From contig NZ_CM002299.1 of the NCBI RefSeq assembly GCF_000153125.2, forward strand, positions 3,236,928 to 3,300,927: 64,000 nucleotides of DNA, read 5' to 3'. Numbering within the stretch: the stretch's first letter is position 1; each line of letters begins with the position of its first letter. The notes beneath the pieces are model-generated. The model ran no database searches. It was given only the letters and a program-made list of their open reading frames with translations, and was not told where the DNA came from. The DNA comes from Congregibacter litoralis KT71. GTDB lineage: Bacteria; Pseudomonadota; Gammaproteobacteria; Pseudomonadales; Halieaceae. Positions 26,698-35,796 of this stretch are shown in pieces. A program made the translations under genes and the position numbers.

Positions 26698-28097
26698 AAA
26701 AGAAAATCCCGCTGCTCATCAAGAAGCTGGGCCAGAGCCGTTTTTAACTCTATGGGGGACGCTGTCTGCGGCAGGGACAGCTGCCTCTCCCTGGCTGTAC
26801 CGTCTCTTCGCCCCTCAAGCTGCATGAGGCAGCGCCCTCGATCGCAGTCGAGCTGCAGATACAGCTGCCGGGTGGCGATACATTGATTGTGCGCACCCGC
26901 CTTGCTGAGGGTATAGCGGCTATCGTTACTCTCCCCGGCGCCCAGCACCACGGCGCCTCCACCAGCCTGCTTGAGGAGAGCTGTGAGAAGCACATGCAGC
27001 TCCCCTTCACCCGCATTCACTCTGCGCCCATCGGGACCCACATTAATTTGCGGCACAGCGACGGCTACGCAGGGCCCGGGCGCGAGCCAGAGAAGTGTCA
27101 ATAGCAGTGCGGGCAAAACAGCAGCACCTATAAGCAGACCCCGCGCTCCCCAGCTGCCCCGATACCAACAGTAGGCAAGCCAGGCTTTAAAGCGCTCCGA
27201 GATCGGTGGGCGCAGGAGCTTGCGAGGCAGGCGGAGATTCCCCGGGCTCTCAGAAAGATCTTTAGACAAAGCATGCACGGGCAGCTCGGTAAGGCTGGGC
27301 GCCGGGAGGAGGCTGCGCAGCTCCCGTAAGCTCTCTCTTAGCGCAAAGGTCCCCTGGGGACGATCCCCGGGATTTGCGGCGAGGAGACGCAGTAGCAATG
27401 CTTTGAGGGCCCCTTCGGCGGTGCCTGGCGCGTCCGGCAGATCGGGCACATGTTTCAGGCCCGCACGGAGCCGCTGCATATCCAGAGTCTCACCGTCATA
27501 AAAAGGATGCTGCCCATAAAGCATGCGATAAAGGAGGAGACCCAGGGCAAAAAAGTCGCTGGTCAGTGCTGCCGGCTCCCCGCGGGATTGCTCGGGAGAA
27601 AGGGACTCATAGCTGAAAACCGACCAGCGCTCGCCTGCGAAAATCGATGCGCCAAAGTCCGATAAGACAGCCCGCCCCCGCCCATCAATGAGTACATTTG
27701 CCGACTTTAGATCGCCATGAACCAGCTTCGAGCGACGCAGGCCCGCCAGGGCGGCTGCGAGATCGGTAATGATCGCGAGGGCATTCGCAGGACTGAGACG
27801 GGGGACCGTAGCCAGCAACGCCTTGAGGGTCCCACCCTGGACGTATTGCATGACCAGGGCGAGTTGCGACCCGACACTCACCACGTCGTAAATAGTAACG
27901 GTCTGGGGACTTTCGACCTCCATGAGATGGCGGGCCTCGCGAACGGCGCGCCGCCGGGCACTCAGGGACCCGGAAAGATGATAAAGCTTGATACAGACCC
28001 GGCGTTTTAGACGGGTATCAAAAGCCAGGTAGACATCACCCTGACCACCCTGGCCGAGCCTGCAAAGCAGTCGATACTGTGAAAGCCCCCGGATCAC
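26691..28097 (-). CDS. Membrane-anchored Ser/Thr protein kinase (Hanks type)
   Basis: A 468-aa kinase starting at GTG 28097, three bases after the regulator stop. P-loop GQGGQG at 15-20, K37, helix-C E54, catalytic HGDLKSAN at 127-134 (H-G-D in place of H-R-D), DFG at 147-149 and SPEQ at 167-170 are present, so it should be active but of the non-RD class. A proline-containing linker, one membrane helix (about 319-340) and a periplasmic C-terminal domain of about 125 residues with four or five cysteines (including QCIATRQ, CDRGRC) follow. Ligand and targets are unknown; the upstream FHA protein is an obvious candidate partner. Confidence 0.9.
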   Translation of the reverse strand: MIRGLSQYRLLCRLGQGGQGDVYLAFDTRLKRRVCIKLYHLSGSLSARRRAVREARHLMEVESPQTVTIYDVVSVGSQLALVMQYVQGGTLKALLATVPRLSPANALAIITDLAAALAGLRRSKLVHGDLKSANVLIDGRGRAVLSDFGASIFAGERWSVFSYESLSPEQSRGEPAALTSDFFALGLLLYRMLYGQHPFYDGETLDMQRLRAGLKHVPDLPDAPGTAEGALKALLLRLLAANPGDRPQGTFALRESLRELRSLLPAPSLTELPVHALSKDLSESPGNLRLPRKLLRPPISERFKAWLAYCWYRGSWGARGLLIGAAVLPALLLTLLWLAPGPCVAVAVPQINVGPDGRRVNAGEGELHVLLTALLKQAGGGAVVLGAGESNDSRYTLSKAGAHNQCIATRQLYLQLDCDRGRCLMQLEGRRDGTARERQLSLPQTASPIELKTALAQLLDEQRDFLLF

Positions 28098-28100
28098 GGC

Positions 28101-29828
28101 TTAGGGGGAGTCCTGATCCTCAAATATTTCCGTGAAGTTCGCCGGAGCTACACCACTGGCCCGCAGGCGTGTCTGGAGTCCCTGGCGGGACACGGCCAGG
28201 CGCTCCGCCGTGCTGCGAAGGTCTCCACGGCAGGCATCGAGGGCAGACAGCAATTCTCCCAGAGGGACATCCGCGGCCAGCCGGCAGTCCCGGAGGGTTT
28301 TTAGACGCCGATAGATCGCCGGCCTGGAAACACCGAGGTCTCGCGCGATGGTGGCAACCTCGTAGCGTGCCTTCTTCCAGGCCTCGGCAAAGACCTCATC
28401 GGAGACATCGGCGAGGCGTTTCGGAGAAGGTTCATTAATCTGGGACTTTCGACTTTGAGACTGGGCCTCGGAGGGCCTTGCGTCACCGGAAGATCGCCGC
28501 CACCGCGCACGAATGGTGGCGGGCACCTGCAGGCCGTCGTGGGACACATTGCTGATCTGGGCCACGATGTGCTGACACTCACGAATATTTCCCGGCCAGG
28601 GGTAGAGCAAAAATTCCTCAAAGAGCCGCGCCCAGGCGCCCGGGCCGGCGTTTCCGCGATATACATCCCAGGTATCGTCCGCCTCCCGGGCGCGAGCACG
28701 AAAAAAATCCGCTGCGAGGAGAGCGACATCTTCGGCTCGCTCGGCCAGAGCGGGAAGGCGTATCTCCAGGGCGCCGAGGCGGTAACGCAGCGCGGGGCGA
28801 AAGCTATCCCGCAAGTGATCGGGATCCTGCTCCATGGCGGCGATTACGCGCAGATCAACACGCTGGGGGTTTCCGCCGACCACCTGGATTTCCCGCTCCT
28901 GCAGCGCCCGCAAGAGCATCGGTTGCAAAGCAGGTGGCGTATCACCCACCTCGTCAAGAAACAGCGTGCCGCCGTCCGCTTCCTGGAAGAAACCCCGCCG
29001 GTGGCTGTCGGCGCCCGTGTAGGCGCCCTTTCGCGCGCCGAAGAGCGCGGCGCTGGCAATTTCCGTCGGCAGCGCAGCCATATTGACGGCAACCCAGGGC
29101 TCCCCCGATGAACAGGCAAGAGCGTGGATAGCTCTGGCAATGCGTTCTTTACCACTCCCCGTGGGTCCGATGAGCAATACATCGTCGCGGCTCTTGGCGG
29201 CGGCCAGGGCGCTTTCACGCAACGCCGCCATGGCGGCGCTCACGCCGCGCAGGGCTACAAGTTCCCCCATGCCGTCGGATGGAGCAACGTGTCCCCGTAA
29301 TCGGAGATGCAGGACGATGCGCTGCGCAAGGGTCAAAACCACACCGGACATCAACTGATCTTCAGAAAGCGTCGCTTCGTCCCGCAGTTCCTGCCCGTTG
29401 ATGCGCAAGCGGGAACTCCCCTCATGACGGAGCAGCCGCCAGCACTCCCCGTCCCGCATCAGGCTGAAGGCCTTGCGACTGACGACTCGCTCACCAAGAC
29501 CTTCGCCCGTACTTTCGTGGGTACTCCCGACAGTGCTTTCGGCAACATTCACGGCTACCAAGGCATCAGCGCTCTCGAGGGAGCCATTACACGCATCCGG
29601 CGGTTCCCCCGGGCGGGAAGGCTGAAACGTCGGCGAATGACGGCCAAAGCTGATGACTTTTTCGTGAGGAGACGCACGAAAAATCGCCCCGATGCGCGAC
29701 GTGTCCGGATGAAAAGCAAGGACCGCATACAACTCCAACGGCGCCTGCCGATGCCCTCCGGTGTGAGTGAAGCCAGTGTCACTACTGTCGATGGAGCGGG
29801 TGCTTCCCCCGTCTTCAGAATTGCTCAC
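28101..29828 (-). CDS. FHA-domain sigma54-dependent transcriptional activator
   Basis: A 575-aa activator starting at GTG 29828. An FHA phosphothreonine-binding domain spans about 59-176 (FGRHS, later SRKAFSL and LRINGQEL) with an unusual insertion of about 45 residues after the first strand. The AAA+ domain has Walker A GPTGSGKE (221-228), the sigma54-contacting loop GAYTGA (268-273, a Phe to Tyr variant) and Walker B TLFLDE (288-293). The C-terminal region holds two Fis-like HTH stretches (around VATIARDLGVSRPAIYRRLK and STAERLAVSRQGLQTRL). The adjacent kinase would phosphorylate a target recognised by the FHA domain. Regulated genes are unknown. Confidence 0.92.
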   Translation of the reverse strand: MSNSEDGGSTRSIDSSDTGFTHTGGHRQAPLELYAVLAFHPDTSRIGAIFRASPHEKVISFGRHSPTFQPSRPGEPPDACNGSLESADALVAVNVAESTVGSTHESTGEGLGERVVSRKAFSLMRDGECWRLLRHEGSSRLRINGQELRDEATLSEDQLMSGVVLTLAQRIVLHLRLRGHVAPSDGMGELVALRGVSAAMAALRESALAAAKSRDDVLLIGPTGSGKERIARAIHALACSSGEPWVAVNMAALPTEIASAALFGARKGAYTGADSHRRGFFQEADGGTLFLDEVGDTPPALQPMLLRALQEREIQVVGGNPQRVDLRVIAAMEQDPDHLRDSFRPALRYRLGALEIRLPALAERAEDVALLAADFFRARAREADDTWDVYRGNAGPGAWARLFEEFLLYPWPGNIRECQHIVAQISNVSHDGLQVPATIRARWRRSSGDARPSEAQSQSRKSQINEPSPKRLADVSDEVFAEAWKKARYEVATIARDLGVSRPAIYRRLKTLRDCRLAADVPLGELLSALDACRGDLRSTAERLAVSRQGLQTRLRASGVAPANFTEIFEDQDSP

Positions 29829-29898
29829 AGGCCCCTCCGCTAACGATGCCGATAATCCTGAGCATAGCAGCCAAGCGTCAGGAAGAAAGCATCAAGGA

Positions 29899-30684
29899 TC
29901 AGCCGAAGATGAGCACCACCGACAAAAACACCAGCCAGAGACCCGCGCTGCGGTAAAGAATATTTCCGAGTTCCCGCGCGCTCTCGCCGTGATTGCAGGC
30001 CACGCCTGCCAACTCCTGAAGGAGCTGGGATGCGGGTGTAGCGTCCGCGAAATGTTTGAGTGGTGCGCGTTTGCTCACCGCCATGAAATCGCCAGTCAAG
30101 GCAAAGGTCAGACCCAGAACGCGCGAGGGAGCCCAGTCAGCCCAGCGCAATAGCTGCGTGTATGCCGATGGCGGCTGTTCTCTCTCCGCAAGAACCGAGA
30201 CAACGCGATACAACACCGCCGCAAGCACTCCCCCGAGGGCAAAATAGAACAGCGGAGCAAACCAACGGGCATAGCCGCTGTAAACCAAGCGCTCCATGGG
30301 TCCGGGTTCATGAGATTCGGGCTCATGGATTGGCGCCCACAAGGCCTCCAGGGCAGCGGTAGCGGCCAGCGGATCCGTGGCGGCGCGAGCCTCAAAGCGC
30401 TCCAGAGCGGTATGAAAATCCGCTCGCCCCAGGCTCCACACAAACAGTCCCGCCGTGGCCAGGAGTTCCAGCAAACCAAAGAGCCAGTCATCGATGGTCG
30501 CCAACGCCCAGACTACAACCAGGGTGACGGCTATAAGAGTGATCGCGACCCGCACCGCCGGGCTGACAATGCGGCCCGTGGCCCAGCGATTCCACTGCAG
30601 CAGCCAGGTATCCCGCTGAAGAAAACTATCAGGCTGGATGACCTGATGGAGGGACAGGGCAATGATCATGGCAAGAAAGGTCAT
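29899..30684 (-). CDS. ampE: Inner-membrane protein AmpE
   Basis: A 261-aa membrane protein, AmpE family. The N-terminal span (ALSLHQVIQPD) is followed by further helices near 45-90 and a C-terminal pair, with the YSGYARWFAPLFYFALGG segment typical of the family. It is encoded four bases after ampD. AmpE was described as a sensory partner of AmpD in beta-lactamase control, but its job is poorly understood. No ampR or ampC gene lies nearby. Confidence 0.92.
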   Translation of the reverse strand: MTFLAMIIALSLHQVIQPDSFLQRDTWLLQWNRWATGRIVSPAVRVAITLIAVTLVVVWALATIDDWLFGLLELLATAGLFVWSLGRADFHTALERFEARAATDPLAATAALEALWAPIHEPESHEPGPMERLVYSGYARWFAPLFYFALGGVLAAVLYRVVSVLAEREQPPSAYTQLLRWADWAPSRVLGLTFALTGDFMAVSKRAPLKHFADATPASQLLQELAGVACNHGESARELGNILYRSAGLWLVFLSVVLIFG

Positions 30685-30688
30685 CGCG

Positions 30689-31279
30689 CTAAGAATCCCT
30701 TTGTGTGTGAACGATGGTATGAGACCCGGAACGGAGGCCTTGCCTCAGGCGGTTCCAGTCAAAAGCCTCCCCCGGGTCCGTCTTTCTGCCCGGAGCAATA
30801 TCGCTGTGCCCGACGATGGGTCCCCGCGCCAGGGACGGCATCCGACAGCGAAGCTCTCCTATGAGAGAGCTGAGCATTGCATACTGCATATCTTCATAGG
30901 CCTGATAATCCGTACCTTCCAGCTCTATGCCAATGCTAAAGTCGTTGCAGTTTACCCTGCTCCCCCAGGTCGATACGCCGGCGTGCCACGCCCGATCGTG
31001 ACAGGAGACAAACTGGGTCAGGGCACCCTCGCGATTGATAAAAAAATGTGCGGAGACTTCCAGCCCCCGCAATTCATCAAACGACGGATCCCGGGAGCAA
31101 TCCAGAGTGTTGCAAAACAGCGCCTCCACATCATCACCGCCAAAACGGCCGGGAGGCAGGGAGATATTGTGCACCACCAGCATATCCGGCGCCCAGGGCG
31201 CGGGTCGGACATTGCAGTTGGGCGAAGGGCAGTGGCGGGCCCCTTCGAGCCAGCCATTCCACGCTTTGGATTGGGACAT
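30689..31279 (-). CDS. ampD: 1,6-anhydro-N-acetylmuramyl-L-alanine amidase AmpD
   Basis: A 196-aa cytoplasmic zinc amidase that recycles cell-wall muropeptides. The start at ATG 31279 (MSQSKAWNGW) lines up best with E. coli AmpD; ATG 31288 and 31297 are in frame just upstream and no strong ribosome site separates them. Zinc ligands H37, H158 and D168 are present (VVHNIS, VGHSDIAPGRKTDPG), with the typical PPGRFGG stretch. It is transcribed divergently from nadC, with about 115 bases between start codons, and before ampE. Confidence 0.94.
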   Translation of the reverse strand: MSQSKAWNGWLEGARHCPSPNCNVRPAPWAPDMLVVHNISLPPGRFGGDDVEALFCNTLDCSRDPSFDELRGLEVSAHFFINREGALTQFVSCHDRAWHAGVSTWGSRVNCNDFSIGIELEGTDYQAYEDMQYAMLSSLIGELRCRMPSLARGPIVGHSDIAPGRKTDPGEAFDWNRLRQGLRSGSHTIVHTQRDS

Positions 31280-31395
31280 AGGGCGCATTGTGTGCATCAA
31301 ACCCGTCAACGGCAAGCGTCCTGACAGTTTCGGATACGGACCCCTCACTGCTACCATGGCCCTTCTTCTGCTGTGCCACTGAACCGGTAGCTTTC

Positions 31396-32241
31396 ATGAC
31401 CTTAAATCTTCACCGTGTCCCCGACGACATTGTCGATGCGAATGTTCAGGCCGCTCTTGCCGAGGATATCGGCGACGGAGACATCACGGCGGAGCTGCTA
31501 CCTGCTGACAGCATGGCTGAGGCCACCATTGTCACCCGCGATGAGGGAGTGCTCTGTGGCCAACAGTGGGTTAACAGGGTTTTTGAGCAGGTTGATGACC
31601 GTATCATGCTCCAGTGGAACACCTCCGACGGTGATAGTCTAAGAGCAGGCCAGACCCTGCTCCAGCTGCGGGGGCCTGCCCGCGGCCTCCTGACGGCAGA
31701 ACGCACGGCCCTCAATTTTCTTCAGACCCTGTCGGGCACGGCGACCCGGTGTCGGGAATATGCCCAGCGTGTGGAAGGTACGGGCGTTCGCCTCCTGGAT
31801 ACGCGCAAAACGCTCCCGGGACTCCGGGCGGCGCAAAAATACGCCGTGCGCTGCGGCGGATGCCACAACCACCGCGTGGGTCTTTTCGATGCCTTTCTTA
31901 TCAAGGAAAATCACATCCTTGCCTGTGGCGGTATTCCTGCGGCGGTCATGCGAGCGAGGGAAAATGCGCCCGGGAAACCCGTTGAAGTAGAGGTGGAAAG
32001 CATGGACGAGTTGGTTCAAGCCATCGATGCGGAGTGCGAGCGCGTCATGCTGGATAACTTTGATCTCGACGCGATGCGCGAAGCGGTGCGGCTTAACGAC
32101 GGCAGAGCGGAGCTTGAAGCCTCGGGAAACGTAACCCTGGAGACCCTTGCTGCCATCGCGCAAACCGGCGTGGACTTTATTTCTATCGGTGCCCTGACCA
32201 AAGGCTGCGAGCCTCTGGATTTATCGATGCGGCTTTCCTGA
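31396..32241 (+). CDS. nadC: Nicotinate-nucleotide pyrophosphorylase (quinolinate phosphoribosyltransferase)
   Basis: A 281-aa enzyme of de novo NAD synthesis. ATG 31396 gives the expected opening ([26 protein letters not shown]). Family motifs are clear: [65 protein letters not shown] and [13 protein letters not shown] near the end. Length is typical. An earlier in-frame ATG at 31288 would run into ampD, so I prefer 31396. Confidence 0.97.
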   Translation: MTLNLHRVPDDIVDANVQAALAEDIGDGDITAELLPADSMAEATIVTRDEGVLCGQQWVNRVFEQVDDRIMLQWNTSDGDSLRAGQTLLQLRGPARGLLTAERTALNFLQTLSGTATRCREYAQRVEGTGVRLLDTRKTLPGLRAAQKYAVRCGGCHNHRVGLFDAFLIKENHILACGGIPAAVMRARENAPGKPVEVEVESMDELVQAIDAECERVMLDNFDLDAMREAVRLNDGRAELEASGNVTLETLAAIAQTGVDFISIGALTKGCEPLDLSMRLS

Positions 32242-32296
32242 ACCCGGCCCCCGGCGGTCGGCCCTGAAAAGGCGCAGGAGGCAGGCGCAGGAGCTA

Positions 32297-32785
32297 TCAG
32301 AGGGGCAGCAAAGCCTCGGCGCTGACGAGCACACCATTGCGATCCGCGTAAACGTAGTCCCCACTTCGCACCGTGGTACCACCGATATCGATGGGCAGAT
32401 CACGCTGCCCCTCACCCCGCTTATCGGTTTTCTGGGGGCAGGCTCCCAGGGCTTTCACGCCCAGAGCAAGGGTCGCGAGAATCTCAACATCGCGAACAGC
32501 CCCTGCGATCACTAAACCAGACCAACCGTTTTCCACGGCCTTCGCGGCCAGCTGATCACCCAGGAGGGCGCGTCGTAACGAGCAGCCCCCATCCACCACC
32601 ATCACCCGGCCCTCTCCCGGCTGTTGCACCAGTTCCTTCACCAGGGAGTTGTCCTCAAAACACTTGACCGTCACCGCCACACCCGTGAAGTTGTCCACGC
32701 CCCCAAAATCCCGCCAGGCGTGAATGAGTGCTCGCGCGTCGGGAGCGCTGTCCGCGAGATCCGGCGTACTGAAGCTGTCTGCCAT
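32297..32785 (-). CDS. rraA: RraA family protein
   Basis: A 162-aa protein starting at ATG 32785, overlapping the acyl-CoA dehydrogenase stop as TGATG. The GDQLAAKAVENGWSGLVIAGAVRD and LGVKALGACPQKTDKRGEG segments are conserved in RraA, which in E. coli inhibits RNase E. RraA-like proteins overlap in sequence with 4-hydroxy-4-methyl-2-oxoglutarate aldolases, so the function could be regulatory or enzymatic. It lies convergent to nadC. Confidence 0.88.
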   Translation of the reverse strand: MADSFSTPDLADSAPDARALIHAWRDFGGVDNFTGVAVTVKCFEDNSLVKELVQQPGEGRVMVVDGGCSLRRALLGDQLAAKAVENGWSGLVIAGAVRDVEILATLALGVKALGACPQKTDKRGEGQRDLPIDIGGTTVRSGDYVYADRNGVLVSAEALLPL

Positions 32786-34545
32786 CAGAGCCACCCCACG
32801 GGGTAATCCTGCAATGCACCACCGGCATTCGCGACGGCCCCGGCATACCCCTCACAGCGCGGCAGAATGCTTTGCGCATAGAACGTCGCCGTGGCGACCT
32901 TGCGGGCATAGAAATCATTGTCGTCTCCCGCCGTCAGAGCGGCCTGGGCAACAAAAGCGCCCCGGGCCAGCTGCCAGCCCCCGAACAGGTAGCCGGTCTG
33001 CATCATATAATCGAAGGCTGCCGCCCTCGCCGCTTCGGGAGTGTGAGCAAGCATCTGCAAAATCGCTTCCGTGGAGCTGGCGTGCAGTGCCGCCGCGCTC
33101 TCCAGCGCCTTGCCAACGATAGCAAGCTCACCCCCGGCATCAATGTAAGTCCTGGCATCGGCACGAATTTCCTCGATAACAATGCCCATGGCGGTACCAC
33201 CATCCCGACCCAGCTTACGACCCACAAGATCTGCCGCCTGAATACCGTTGGTACCCTCGTAAATGGGGGTAATCCGCACATCGCGAAGGTACTGGGCTGC
33301 GCCGGTCTCCTCGACATATCCCATGCCACCGTGCACCTGCACCCCCAGGGACGTCAGCTCCACACCCACCTCGGTCATCCAACCCTTAATAACGGGGATC
33401 ATAAGGTCGATACGCGCCTGCGATGCGACGCGGTCGGACTCCGGCCCGTAATGCGCCAGATCCATGGTGACGGCTTCGCTGTAGGCAAGGGCCCGCATCG
33501 CTTCATTAAGCGCCTTCATGGTCAGAAGCATACGTTTGACATCGGGATGCTCGATGATGGGCACGCCTCCCTGCACACGCTCCTTTGCGTAAGCCAGAGC
33601 CTGTTGATAGGCGCCCTCGGAGGCGCCCAGACCCTGCAGTCCCACTTTTAGACGCGCCTCGTTCATCATGGTGAACATGCAGGTAAGCCCGCGGTTCTCC
33701 TCGCCCACGAGATAGCCGACGGCACCGCCATCATCGCCGAAGGCCATGACACAGGTGGGGCTGCCATGGATGCCAAGTTTGTGTTCCGTCGATACGGGAT
33801 ACACATCGTTGCGCTCCCCCAGGCTGCCATCGGCATTCACCAGAAACTTGGGCACCAAAAACAGTGATATCCCGCTGGAGCCCTCGGGCGCATCAGGAAG
33901 CTTGGCGAGCACGAGATGCACGATGTTATCGACGGCGTCGTGGTCACCCCAGGTGATATAGATTTTCTGTCCGGAAATAAGATAGTGATCGCCATTGGGA
34001 ACCGCACGGGTTTTCATAACACCAAGATCTGATCCAGCGCCGGATTCCGTGAGGTTCATGGTGCCCGTCCACTCACCGGTATGAAGTTTTTCAAGGTAGA
34101 TGGCCTTGAGCTCATCGCTGGCATGGGATGCGATAGCCAGCGCTGCGCCGCTACTCAAAAACGGTGCCAGGGCAAAGGCCATATCGGCACCGTTCCACAT
34201 TTCTGATGCCGCCGTGCCATAGAGCTCCGGCAGGCCCTGCCCCCCAAACTCCGCGTCGGCGGAGATGCCAAACCAGCCACCCTGGGCCAACTGTTGCAGG
34301 GCCTCGGCATAGCCGGGAGAAATATGCACCTTTTGATCTTCACAGCGGGCGGGATTCATGTCTCCCACCCGACGGAGCGGACCGAGGACCTCCCCGGCAA
34401 GCTTTCCCCCCTCATCCAGAAGCGCGGCTGTGAGCTCTTCTCCCACGCCCAGTTCCTCAAAACGGGGCAGGCTGCCCAGGGTTTCGCCAACGCGCAGGAC
34501 TTCATCAATCACAAATCGCATGTCTTCCAGGGGGGCACGATACAT
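32785..34545 (-). CDS. Acyl-CoA dehydrogenase (586 aa, large form with C-terminal domain)
   Basis: An FAD enzyme of about 586 aa. ATG 34545 (MYRAPLEDMRFVIDEV) matches the usual start of the family; the open frame further upstream overlaps the LysR gene. Signature MNLTESGAGSDLG (FAD/substrate) lies about residue 155 and the catalytic Glu sits in YEGTNGIQAADL near 430. The extra C-terminal domain is shared with long acyl-CoA dehydrogenases, including DmdC-type 3-methylmercaptopropionyl-CoA dehydrogenases of DMSP demethylation in marine bacteria, which I cannot separate from fatty-acid oxidising members here. Divergent from a LysR gene. Confidence 0.9.
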   Translation of the reverse strand: MYRAPLEDMRFVIDEVLRVGETLGSLPRFEELGVGEELTAALLDEGGKLAGEVLGPLRRVGDMNPARCEDQKVHISPGYAEALQQLAQGGWFGISADAEFGGQGLPELYGTAASEMWNGADMAFALAPFLSSGAALAIASHASDELKAIYLEKLHTGEWTGTMNLTESGAGSDLGVMKTRAVPNGDHYLISGQKIYITWGDHDAVDNIVHLVLAKLPDAPEGSSGISLFLVPKFLVNADGSLGERNDVYPVSTEHKLGIHGSPTCVMAFGDDGGAVGYLVGEENRGLTCMFTMMNEARLKVGLQGLGASEGAYQQALAYAKERVQGGVPIIEHPDVKRMLLTMKALNEAMRALAYSEAVTMDLAHYGPESDRVASQARIDLMIPVIKGWMTEVGVELTSLGVQVHGGMGYVEETGAAQYLRDVRITPIYEGTNGIQAADLVGRKLGRDGGTAMGIVIEEIRADARTYIDAGGELAIVGKALESAAALHASSTEAILQMLAHTPEAARAAAFDYMMQTGYLFGGWQLARGAFVAQAALTAGDDNDFYARKVATATFYAQSILPRCEGYAGAVANAGGALQDYPVGWL

Positions 34546-34680
34546 AGCAGAAAAGCCTCTAAATATTCCCGAGTAATGGATGGGCGCGGACAGCGCGCCG
34601 GGAGACCCAAGTATAAAGGCTTGGCAGAAAGGCGGCATCATCGCGATACTGTGACGCTTGTACAGCTCCCGGTTGCCCGC

Positions 34681-35667
34681 ATGAATCTCCATCGCATCGA
34701 CCTTAACCTGCTGGTCTATCTCGACGCTCTGCTTCGCGAGCGAAATGTGACCCAGGCCGCTCAGCAGCTCAATCTGTCACAGCCTGCCATGAGTAACGGC
34801 TTACGGCGCCTGCGCACCCTGTTTGACGACCCCCTGCTCGTGCGGACTTCCGAGGGCATGACTCCCACGGAGCGGGCCCTGGAGCTCGAACCGCTGGTGC
34901 GGGATGCCCTGTCGCGTATTGATCAGGCCGTGCAGCCCCGCTCTGCTTTTCATCCGGAGGAAGCCCAGGGCGTGTTCAGAATCATGGCCAGTGATTACGC
35001 AGAATCCACCTTGTTTCCTCAGGTGCTGGGCAAGCTCCGCCACGAGGCGCCGGGTATAACCCTGGATATAATGACGCCCTCAGACGTCAGTTTCCTCGAC
35101 GTCGAGCGAGGCAAAGTCGACATGGTGATCAATCGCTTTGATTCCATGCCCCAGTCTTTCCATCAGATCCCCCTGTGGGACGACAGCTTCTCCTGCCTCC
35201 TCAGTACCCACCACCCGATCCTCGATGACTTCACCCTGGAGAAATATCTCGAGTCCGATCACGTCTGGGTCAGCAAAACCGGCATGGGAGTAGGCGTAGG
35301 CGTCAACCCCGATGATGTGCAGCGTCTTGGCTGGGTAGACGCTGCCCTCAACCGTCTCGGTAAAAAGCGCCAGATTCGAGTGTTTACCCGTCACTACCAG
35401 GCTGCGATGACCCTGGCAGAGCACAACGACCTGATTGTCACGCTGCCCACCCGCGCGGCGCTGCTGAAGCGGGACAACCCGCGCCTGGTACGTCGGGACC
35501 CGCCCATGGAAATCCCGCCCCTGGAGCTCAAAATGGCCTGGAGCCCTCTGCTTCAGCACAATCCCGGGAACCGCTGGCTGCGCAAACTCATCGTTGAAAC
35601 GGCGCGTCACATTGTTTCTACGGACAAAATTGCTGCGGATAAAGTGGCTTCGGATAAATCCGCCTGA
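34681..35667 (+). CDS. LysR-type transcriptional regulator
   Basis: A 328-aa regulator starting at ATG 34681 (MNLHRIDLNLLVYLDALL). The winged HTH spans about 6-65 (RNVTQAAQQLNLSQPAMSNGLRRLR), followed by the substrate-binding co-inducer domain (about 95-300). The in-frame sequence upstream runs antisense through the acyl-CoA dehydrogenase start and is discarded. The divergent position, about 135 bases from the dehydrogenase start codon, suggests it controls that gene and itself. Its inducer is unknown; the N-terminus (NLLVYLDALLRERNVTQAA) resembles the NodD/PcaQ-like groups. Confidence 0.93.
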   Translation: MNLHRIDLNLLVYLDALLRERNVTQAAQQLNLSQPAMSNGLRRLRTLFDDPLLVRTSEGMTPTERALELEPLVRDALSRIDQAVQPRSAFHPEEAQGVFRIMASDYAESTLFPQVLGKLRHEAPGITLDIMTPSDVSFLDVERGKVDMVINRFDSMPQSFHQIPLWDDSFSCLLSTHHPILDDFTLEKYLESDHVWVSKTGMGVGVGVNPDDVQRLGWVDAALNRLGKKRQIRVFTRHYQAAMTLAEHNDLIVTLPTRAALLKRDNPRLVRRDPPMEIPPLELKMAWSPLLQHNPGNRWLRKLIVETARHIVSTDKIAADKVASDKSA

Positions 35668-35712
35668 CACAGGCATTCATTGGATAAATGACGGCGATCA
35701 AAGCCATCGACT

Positions 35713-35740
35713 TTGGAAATTATGGCCCAGAGATTAATAT
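35713..35740 (+). promoter_or_regulatory. Possible sigma70-type promoter of glcB
   Basis: TTGGAA (35713-35718) and TAATAT (35735-35740) with a 16-base spacer match the consensus at four of six positions each. Placement about 57 bases before the glcB start is sensible but the match is weak. Confidence 0.35.
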
Positions 35741-35758
35741 CGCCCCTTTACAGTCGCG

Positions 35759-35776
35759 ATCGTGCGTTTGCACGAT
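35759..35776 (+). promoter_or_regulatory. Palindrome in the glcB leader
   Basis: ATCGTGC and GCACGAT (7-base arms, GTTT loop) lie just upstream of the AAGGAG ribosome site of glcB. It may be an operator or an mRNA hairpin that limits translation. Confidence 0.5.
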
Positions 35777-35796
35777 AGGAGCAAGGAGTTTAGGCC

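Noticed and set aside
34294..34680. Extension of the LysR reading frame
   Set aside because: Runs antisense through the acyl-CoA dehydrogenase start; the HTH begins normally at 34681.
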